Origin: Chloroflexi bacterium UBA4733
Lineage (GTDB): Bacteria > Chloroflexota > UBA4733
Direction: 5' to 3'
Assembly (NCBI GenBank): GCA_002404055.1
Contig: DHIZ01000238.1
Location: forward strand, 1-17,316
Length of the DNA: 17,316 nt
The notes under the pieces are model-generated. The model was not told the DNA's origin, searched no databases, and saw nothing but the letters and a program-made list of their open reading frames with translations. Positions 11,331 to 17,316 of the stretch are shown one piece after another; within the stretch, counting starts at the first letter, position 1, and every line of letters starts with the position of its first letter. A program made the position numbers and the translations under genes.

Positions 11331-12035
11331 ATGACTGAATCGGAGCCAACGGCGACGCTACATTTTCGCCAGGTACGGAATCAGACGCTTCGCCACACGG
11401 TGTTGGAGCCGATTCGCAACGCCATCCTCTTTGGTCAACTGCCAGTCGGTCACCGCCTGAGAGAGGAAGACATCGCCGAGCAGATGGGTGTGAGCCGAGG
11501 TCCCGTGCGCGAGGCGTTGCAGCAACTTGAGCGGGAGGGACTCGTCATCAGTCACGCCCATCGCGGCACGGTCGTCGCTGCCGTTGACGAGGATGAGGTA
11601 GACGTTCTTTATCACTTGCGATCAGAACTGGAGGCGTTTGCCGTCAAGTCACTGCTGAAGCGCGACATCGCTGAACTCGTTGCCCAACTGCAAGGATTGG
11701 TCGATGCGATGCGTGCTGCCGCCCAGGCCGAGCAGTTCGTCGATCTCGCGGAGAATGATCTGGCGTTTCATCGTCTCATCGTGGTTACTTCCGGCCATCG
11801 CATCCTCGCGGCGGTTTGGAGTGGTATGGATGGCCCAATCCGAGCGCGTCTTCACCGGTCGCTGAACGGGCCCTTCCGCAAGGAACTCATCTGGTACACG
11901 TCGGAGTCACATCAACCGATCGTCGACGCCATGGCGTCAGGGGATAGTGACCGCGCTGTCGCTGCGATGAAAAATCACATTCTTGAAACAAGGCGACTAA
12001 TCGAAAGGGGACCAACTCGTGACGGAGGAGCTTGA
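11331..12035 (+). CDS. GntR-family transcription regulator, FadR/FCD subfamily
   Basis: A 234-residue regulator. The N-terminal winged helix is complete (RLREEDIAEQMGVSRGPVREALQQLEREGLV, residues 42-72, with the wing HRGTVVA). The C-terminal FCD ligand domain keeps all four metal-binding positions: Asp143 and His147 in ENDLAFHRL, His194 in ESHQP and His216 in MKNHI. FCD proteins of this type usually bind a carboxylate or sugar acid through the metal and repress the neighbouring catabolic genes. The gene begins 33 nt after the oxidoreductase and has no obvious Shine-Dalgarno. Its 3' end overlaps the aminotransferase by 17 nt, so the regulator is probably made with its targets and controls its own operon. 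Confidence 0.92.
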   Translation: MTESEPTATLHFRQVRNQTLRHTVLEPIRNAILFGQLPVGHRLREEDIAEQMGVSRGPVREALQQLEREGLVISHAHRGTVVAAVDEDEVDVLYHLRSELEAFAVKSLLKRDIAELVAQLQGLVDAMRAAAQAEQFVDLAENDLAFHRLIVVTSGHRILAAVWSGMDGPIRARLHRSLNGPFRKELIWYTSESHQPIVDAMASGDSDRAVAAMKNHILETRRLIERGPTRDGGA

Positions 12036-13395
12036 ACGCATCGTCCTTGACTTTGCCCAGATGCGGTCGTTTGCCAAGGAGCCGTTCCTCTTCGCCGATG
12101 GTGACGGCATTCGCATTACCGACATCGAAGGCAGGCAGTACGTCGACGGCCTTTCCGGTGTCTTCGTCAACAGCCTCGGCTACCGCAACCGGGCGATCAT
12201 TGACGCGATGACTGCTCAGTTGGAACGCTTGCACTTCGCCCCGCCCTTGCACGGGACGACGCCGGTAGCACTGGACCTGGTCGCTGCCTTGCTGCAGTTT
12301 GCTCCCAAAGGAATGGGCGCGGTCAAACTGTTGAGCGGCGGCTCGGAAGCAACTGAGGCTGCCATGAAACTGGCTCGTCAGTACCATAAGCAGACCGGCC
12401 ACCCAAACAAGTACAAGATCATCGCCCGCTATGGGAGCTACCATGGGGCGACGATGGGGGCGTTGTCAGCCAGTGGCAGTTGGGAACGTAAGGCGATCTT
12501 CGAGCCGCTGGTCGCCGGCTTCCTCCACGTTCACCCGCCGGATTGCCCTCATTGTCCGTTTGACAAGGTATATCCAGACTGCGCGATCACCTGCGCCAGG
12601 CTCATTGAGCGCACGATTCTGGCGGAGGGCCCGGAGACGGTCGCCGCCGTGATCATGGAGCCGATCTCGATCTCATCCGCCGGGTTTGTGGTGCCGCCGC
12701 CGGAATATTTCACCATCCTCCGCGAGATCTGTGATCGACACGGCGTGCTGCTGATCTTTGACGAGATCATCACCGGATTCGGCCGCCTGGGAACGCCGTT
12801 CGGAGCGGATTATTACGGCGTCGTGCCGGACCTGCTCTGCTGCGGCAAGGGGATGAGCGGCGGCTATGCGCCGCTGGCGGCGGTACTCATCGCTGAGCAG
12901 GTATGGGCAGCGTTCCTCGGTGAGCCGGAGGAACGTCTGGAGTTTCACCACGGGAACACCTACGGCGGAAATCCGGTCGCCTGTGCGGCCGGGCTCGCAG
13001 CCTTGCGGCAGATACAGGATCGTCACCTGGTGAGTAATGCGCGGGACCTTGGCGCGCACCTGCGGAGCAGGCTGGAGCAGATCGCGCTGCAGTCCTGCTT
13101 CGTTGGCGAGGTGCGCGGCGCCGGACTCCTGCAAGGGATGGAGTTCGTTCGTGACCGGTCGACGCGGCAGCCATTCCCGCCGACCGTGCGTCCGGGGAAA
13201 CTGGTGGAAGTCGCGGCGAAAGAGCGCGGCTTGCTGCTGCGTGCCGGTGCGGACTTTGTCGCCCTGGCGCCGCCCTTGATCGTGACTCGCCAGGAAGTTG
13301 ACCTGATCTGCGACATCGTGGCCGAATCACTGCAAGCGGTCGAAGCAACGCTGGAGGCTGCCGCGGGTGCGCCGGTGGGCAAGGCGCCGGCGTGA
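12019..13395 (+). CDS. class-III (omega) PLP-dependent aminotransferase
   Basis: A 458-residue class-III aminotransferase. It has the phosphate-binding GGSEATEAAMKLAR, RYGSYHGAT, the pyridine-N contact Asp248 in IFDEIITGFGR, and the PLP Lys277 in CGKGMSGGYAPL. A Cys-rich insertion C-x2-C-x8-C-x3-C (176, 179, 188, 192; CPHCPFDKVYPDC) is of the kind found in some omega-aminotransferases; it may bind a metal or be structural. The donor and acceptor cannot be read from sequence. GTG at 12019 follows AAAGGGG at 8 nt and lies 17 nt inside the GntR gene, indicating coupled translation. The stop overlaps the start of the next, broken gene by GTGA. With the oxidoreductase and FCD regulator it suggests breakdown of an amino- or hydroxy-compound. 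Confidence 0.93.
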   Translation: MTEELERIVLDFAQMRSFAKEPFLFADGDGIRITDIEGRQYVDGLSGVFVNSLGYRNRAIIDAMTAQLERLHFAPPLHGTTPVALDLVAALLQFAPKGMGAVKLLSGGSEATEAAMKLARQYHKQTGHPNKYKIIARYGSYHGATMGALSASGSWERKAIFEPLVAGFLHVHPPDCPHCPFDKVYPDCAITCARLIERTILAEGPETVAAVIMEPISISSAGFVVPPPEYFTILREICDRHGVLLIFDEIITGFGRLGTPFGADYYGVVPDLLCCGKGMSGGYAPLAAVLIAEQVWAAFLGEPEERLEFHHGNTYGGNPVACAAGLAALRQIQDRHLVSNARDLGAHLRSRLEQIALQSCFVGEVRGAGLLQGMEFVRDRSTRQPFPPTVRPGKLVEVAAKERGLLLRAGADFVALAPPLIVTRQEVDLICDIVAESLQAVEATLEAAAGAPVGKAPA

Positions 13396-13658
13396 GTACG
13401 ACGACGGTCTTTGCTCCAACGTCGCTACTGCGCTATGGTCACGCCCGCGCCGACATTACCCCGCCGGCGGCGTCTTTCACCGCATGTGGGGTGCGGCGCG
13501 GCACGACCGAGCCACGGGCGTCCATCGCCCGCTCATCATGGAAAGGGCCTGCACCAGGAAGAGCCATCGAGCTTAGCCCCCGGTTGTCTGGAACTGCTCA
13601 TCAATGCGATCTCAGCACGGATCGCTGCGTGCCGGGGAACATCGTCGCCATGTGTACC
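13392..13658 (+). pseudogene. remnant of a neutral/alkaline ceramidase-like gene (frameshifted, truncated)
   Basis: The GTG at 13392 overlaps the aminotransferase stop (GTGA). In this frame it reads LRYGHARADITPP, the N-terminal signature of ceramidase-like hydrolases. After position 13468 the homology continues only in another frame, as GVFHRMWGAARHDRATGVHRPL (13469-13534), which fits a one-base deletion. Later LELLINAISARI (13588-13623) is in a third frame, and CVPGNIVAMCT (13626-13658) is back in the first. This looks like the family's segment that leads into a CTHTH motif, but the two His are absent. About 90 of an expected 400-plus codons survive and most of the gene is deleted. The first frame stays open to 14171 but beyond 13658 it is antisense to the methyltransferase. 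The family assignment rests on remembered motifs; the frame changes are seen directly. Confidence 0.63.
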
Positions 13659-13697
13659 GTAATAGCTGTTGCTCATGGCCCGGGTGGGGCAGTCCAC

Positions 13698-14471
13698 CTA
13701 CGCCTCGCGCTGCTGCCAGATCATCAAGGCGAACGTGAGATGGAGAGTGGCCGTCCCGTCCGAACCATGCCGAACTCGGAAGGTCTCAGCGCCGTCCATC
13801 CGGTCGCCGAGCAGCATGTCAATCAGGCCACGGTTCTGTTCGCCGCCGGTGCCGCGCGTCAGCCACTCCTCGTACTCCAGATTCAACGGGATGCTGCGTT
13901 CGCTCAGCAGCGTCAATCCGGCGCGTTCTCCGGCCGCTCGCAAAGCTTCCGTGGTCAGGCAGGCCCAATGGGCAGGATCGCGCAGGCGTTCGATCTCCTG
14001 ATGCCAGGCTGCTCCCGCGCTGTCGGTTGTCGTCACGTGGTCGGCGATCAGGACCAGACCGCCAGGTCGGACAGTCCGAGCCATCTCGGCGACCACGCGG
14101 CCGGGCACGGGAATGTGGTGCAGACTGAAGCGAGTGACGGTGCCATCAAGCGTGCCGTCGGCGATGGGTAGTCGTAGGGCATCACCCTGAACGAAGCAGG
14201 CATTGTCCAGGGCTGCTCGCGCTGCCTCGCGGCGGCCCACCGCCAGCATCGCCTGCGTCAGGTCAATGCCGATGATGCGTCGTACCTTTGGCGCCAGGGC
14301 GCGGCTGATCAGCCCCGGCCCGCAGGCCACTTCAACCCAGTGTCCTGTTGTTGCCTCCTCCGGCATGCTGTCGACCACCGATTGCAACGTTTCCGCCGAG
14401 CGCATCACGGGCGCTACGTTGAATGCCGCCGACTGCCGGGTGAACTCGTTGAGGATCGTGTCAGTGTGCAT
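13698..14471 (-). CDS. class I SAM-dependent methyltransferase (UbiE/Methyltransf_11 type)
   Basis: A 257-residue Rossmann-fold methyltransferase. Motif I is VEVACGPGLISRALAP (residues 46-61), the acidic end of strand 2 is GIDLTQAML, motif II lies in GDALRLPIADGTLDGTVTRFSLHHI, and RPGGLVLIADHV is the post-motif strand. The substrate is unknown; UbiE-like enzymes act on quinones or small molecules. The ATG at 14471 lies inside the 3' end of cimA (11-nt overlap, ATGCACACTGA) with TTGGAG close upstream, so its translation is probably coupled to the leuB-cimA operon. It ends 40 nt from the pseudogene remnant on the other strand. Whether it has a role in branched-chain amino acid synthesis or only rides on the operon cannot be told. 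Confidence 0.88.
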   Translation of the reverse strand: MHTDTILNEFTRQSAAFNVAPVMRSAETLQSVVDSMPEEATTGHWVEVACGPGLISRALAPKVRRIIGIDLTQAMLAVGRREAARAALDNACFVQGDALRLPIADGTLDGTVTRFSLHHIPVPGRVVAEMARTVRPGGLVLIADHVTTTDSAGAAWHQEIERLRDPAHWACLTTEALRAAGERAGLTLLSERSIPLNLEYEEWLTRGTGGEQNRGLIDMLLGDRMDGAETFRVRHGSDGTATLHLTFALMIWQQREA

Positions 14472-16039
14472 GTGCTCCAACCTTCGTCGGGTCAGGCGCC
14501 GTCGCTCCCCCCAGGACAGCGTACTCGAAGCTGTCGGCCAGCGCGCGCCAACTTGCTTCGATGACATTGGAGGAGCCGCCGACGGTGCTCCAGGTGCGAT
14601 GGCCGTCAGTAGACTCGATCAGCACACGTACCCAGGCCGCCGTACCGGCGGCCTCATCAAGTACACGCACCTTGTAGTCGTGCAGGCGCACGTCGCGTAG
14701 CCGCGGGAAGTGCGGCAGCAGCGCCTTGCGCATGGCGGCATCGAGCGCATTGACGGGTCCGTTGCCGTCGGCGACGGTATGGACAGTCTCCTCACCGACC
14801 TGCAGCTTGATCGTCGCTTCGGAGAAGGTCGGCAGGTCGCCGCGCTTCTGCATCATGACGACGAGGTCGACCACCTGGAAGGGCGCCCGGTAGGCCGGGT
14901 CAGCCCGGCGCATGAGCAGTTCGAGTGAGGCCTCAGCGGCCTCGAACTCGTAGCCCTGGCTCTCCAGGAACTTCACCTGGTCGGAGACTTCCTTGGCGAT
15001 GCCGGGGTTGTTCGCCAGGTCAATGCCGAACTGGCCGGCCTTGAGCAGGTAGGTGCTGCGGCCGGCCAGTTCGGAGACGAGGATGCGCTGCACATTGCCA
15101 ACCAGACCCGGATCGATGTGCTGGTAGGTCGTGGCGTCTTTCAGCATGGCGTTGGCGTGGTAGCCGGCCTTGTGGGCGAAGGCGCTCTCCCCAACATAGG
15201 GCAAGGCGTTGGGATGGCTGAGGTTGGCGACCTCACTGACGTATTTGGAGACTTCCGTCAGTTCGCGCAGCTTCGCCGGCGGCAGGCAATCGTAGCCGAG
15301 CTTCAATTGCAGATTGGGGATGATCGAGCAGAGGTTGGCGTTGCCGCAGCGTTCGCCATAGCCATTGATCGTGCCCTGCACGTGGGTGGCGCCGTGAGCC
15401 ACGCCGGCCAGCGTGTTGGCGACACCGAGGTCGGCGTCATTGTGGGTATGGATGCCGATGCGCACCGCCGTGGCAGCGCGGGCTGCGTCCACGCCCGCGC
15501 TGATATCCTCCGGCAAGGAGCCGCCGTTGGTGTCGCAGAGTACCAGGCGGTCGGCGCCGGCATCCGCCGCGGCGCGCAACACCTGCAACGTGTAGTCGCG
15601 GTTACCCTTCAGGCCGTCAAAGAAATGCTCCAGGTCGACAAAGACAAGCGGGATGTGCTGTTTGAGGAAACCAACTGAGTCGCTAACCATGCGCAGGTTC
15701 TCTTCCAGCGTGGTCTGCAGCACGTTGGTCACATGGAAGTCCCAACTCTTCACGACGATGCAGACAGCCCGCGTGCGGACCCTGACGAGCGTCTGCAAGT
15801 TGCTGTCGTCGTCGGCGGGGATATCCTTGCGGCGGCTGCTGCCGAAGGCGACGATGGTGGCGTGCTGCCAGGTCATCCCCGCCGCTCGACTGAAGAATTC
15901 GAGGTCCTTGGCATTGGAGCCGGGATAGCCGCCCTCAATGTAGGTCAGGCCGAGGGCATCCAGCTTGCGGGCGATGTTGAGCTTGTCGGCCAGCGAGAAG
16001 TTGATGCCCTCCCACTGGGCGCCGTCGCGCAGGGTCGTG

Positions 16040-16065
<26 letters not shown>
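14461..16065 (-). CDS. cimA: (R)-citramalate synthase
   Basis: Condenses pyruvate with acetyl-CoA to (R)-citramalate, the first step of the threonine-independent route to isoleucine. The DRE-TIM barrel opens with [14 protein letters not shown] (Arg13-Asp14), carries the metal-binding HTHND (206-210) and ends the catalytic region with [15 protein letters not shown] (231-245). The C-terminal LeuA-type regulatory domain (about 385-515) binds the end product in this family. The length of 534 and the [18 protein letters not shown] pattern fit citramalate synthase of the CimA type rather than 2-isopropylmalate or homocitrate synthase. GGAGGA lies 5 nt before the ATG at 16065. The gene overlaps leuB by 26 nt upstream and the methyltransferase by 11 nt downstream, so the three form one transcript. 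Confidence 0.95.
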
Positions 16066-17146
<1,081 letters not shown>

Positions 17147-17167
17147 GATTGTTACCTCCAACAGGGC

Positions 17168-17316
17168 GGCGACTGCGGTCGTAAGGGGACCGGGCCGCGA
17201 CTGCGGTCTGCGGCCAAGTTACGGGGGCAACTGCGGTTGCATCGCAGTACCATGCCTGATGCCATACGCGACCGCAGTCGCCCCTCGTCGCTTGGCCGCA
17301 GACCGCAGTCGCGGCC
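17168..17316. repeat. multi-hairpin inverted-repeat element upstream of leuB
   Basis: Five copies of a (G)CRACTGCGGTYG-like core occur within 150 bp: three in plus orientation (17168-17181, 17197-17208, 17227-17240) and two inverted (17269-17282, 17301-17312). Arm A (14 nt, 17168-17181) is exactly complementary to 17269-17282. Arm B (26 nt, 17193-17218) is exactly complementary to 17291-17316. The order is therefore A, B, A', B', an interlocked pairing rather than simple nesting. ACTGCG/CGCAGT (17230-17235, 17243-17248) forms an inner stem. The window ends inside or at the edge of the element. It starts 9 nt upstream of the leuB Shine-Dalgarno and so would lie in the operon's leader or promoter region. 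No ORF is apparent in it. Confidence 0.8.

Noticed and set aside
13659..14171. Continuation of the open frame that starts at 13392 (259 codons in all)
   Set aside because: Beyond 13658 it runs antisense to the methyltransferase and has no protein-like character; only the first part is a gene remnant.
15118..15678. 186-codon plus-strand ORF opposite cimA
   Set aside because: Shadow of the citramalate synthase frame; Val/Ala/Gly-rich with no domain pattern.
17147..17161. TTG start for leuB
   Set aside because: It overlaps the GGAGGT Shine-Dalgarno that serves the GTG at 17146; the extra residues precede the first LeuB strand.
17168..17316. Possible CRISPR array
   Set aside because: Repeats are in both orientations, unequally spaced and part of hairpins, with no uniform spacers and no cas genes.

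Overview
The window is a high-G+C bacterial chromosome segment packed with short intergenic gaps, divergent and convergent gene pairs, and Shine-Dalgarno-led genes that often start with GTG. No taxonomic marker gene is present. The style of the proteins, the DUF624-type membrane protein, the isoleucine-type citramalate synthase and the small GC-rich hairpin repeats built around GCGACTG..GTC cores suggest Chloroflexota, possibly Thermomicrobia or a Sphaerobacter/Nitrolancea relative. That placement is inference. I see no rRNA, tRNA, CRISPR array, transposase or phage gene.

Layout. (1) 1-1600: a minus-strand pair, a serine esterase followed by an 85-residue antitoxin-like protein with a possible terminator. 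A doubtful plus-strand membrane ORF diverges from them. (2) 1622-1751: a nested inverted-repeat element between convergent genes. (3) 1755-4730: a DUF624-like membrane protein (-), dprA (+), an orphan ribbon-helix-helix antitoxin-like gene (+) and nth, endonuclease III (-). (4) 4872-8742: a 787-residue fusion of anhydro-MurNAc kinase (AnmK) to a BadF/NagK-type amino-sugar kinase, then gnd (6-phosphogluconate dehydrogenase). (5) 8806-9916: a stand-alone receiver protein, possibly coupled to a tiny upstream ORF, converging on a proline/arginine-rich tail-anchored protein. (6) 9972-13658: a tight catabolic-looking operon. It has a good sigma70-type promoter, a 27-residue leader ORF whose stop lies in the next Shine-Dalgarno, a Gfo/Idh/MocA oxidoreductase, a GntR/FCD regulator and a class-III aminotransferase, and it ends in the wreck of a ceramidase-like gene. 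(7) 13698-17146 on the minus strand: leuB, cimA and a SAM methyltransferase, each overlapping the next. (8) 17168-17316: a second, more elaborate inverted-repeat element upstream of leuB that reaches the window edge.

How the genes work together. The leuB-cimA pair makes 2-ketobutyrate for isoleucine from pyruvate and acetyl-CoA (citramalate route), with LeuB also serving leucine. The AnmK fusion points to recovery of cell-wall amino sugars. The oxidoreductase, FCD regulator and aminotransferase look like a self-regulated pathway for an unknown amino or polyol compound. Its last step, a ceramidase-like hydrolase, has been lost through at least two frameshifts and a deletion.

The best candidates for something new are the AnmK-NagK fusion with a perfect 24-bp palindrome right at the domain junction, the coupled leader ORF before the oxidoreductase, and the two related multi-hairpin elements. 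I do not see an obvious complete new defence or mobile system.
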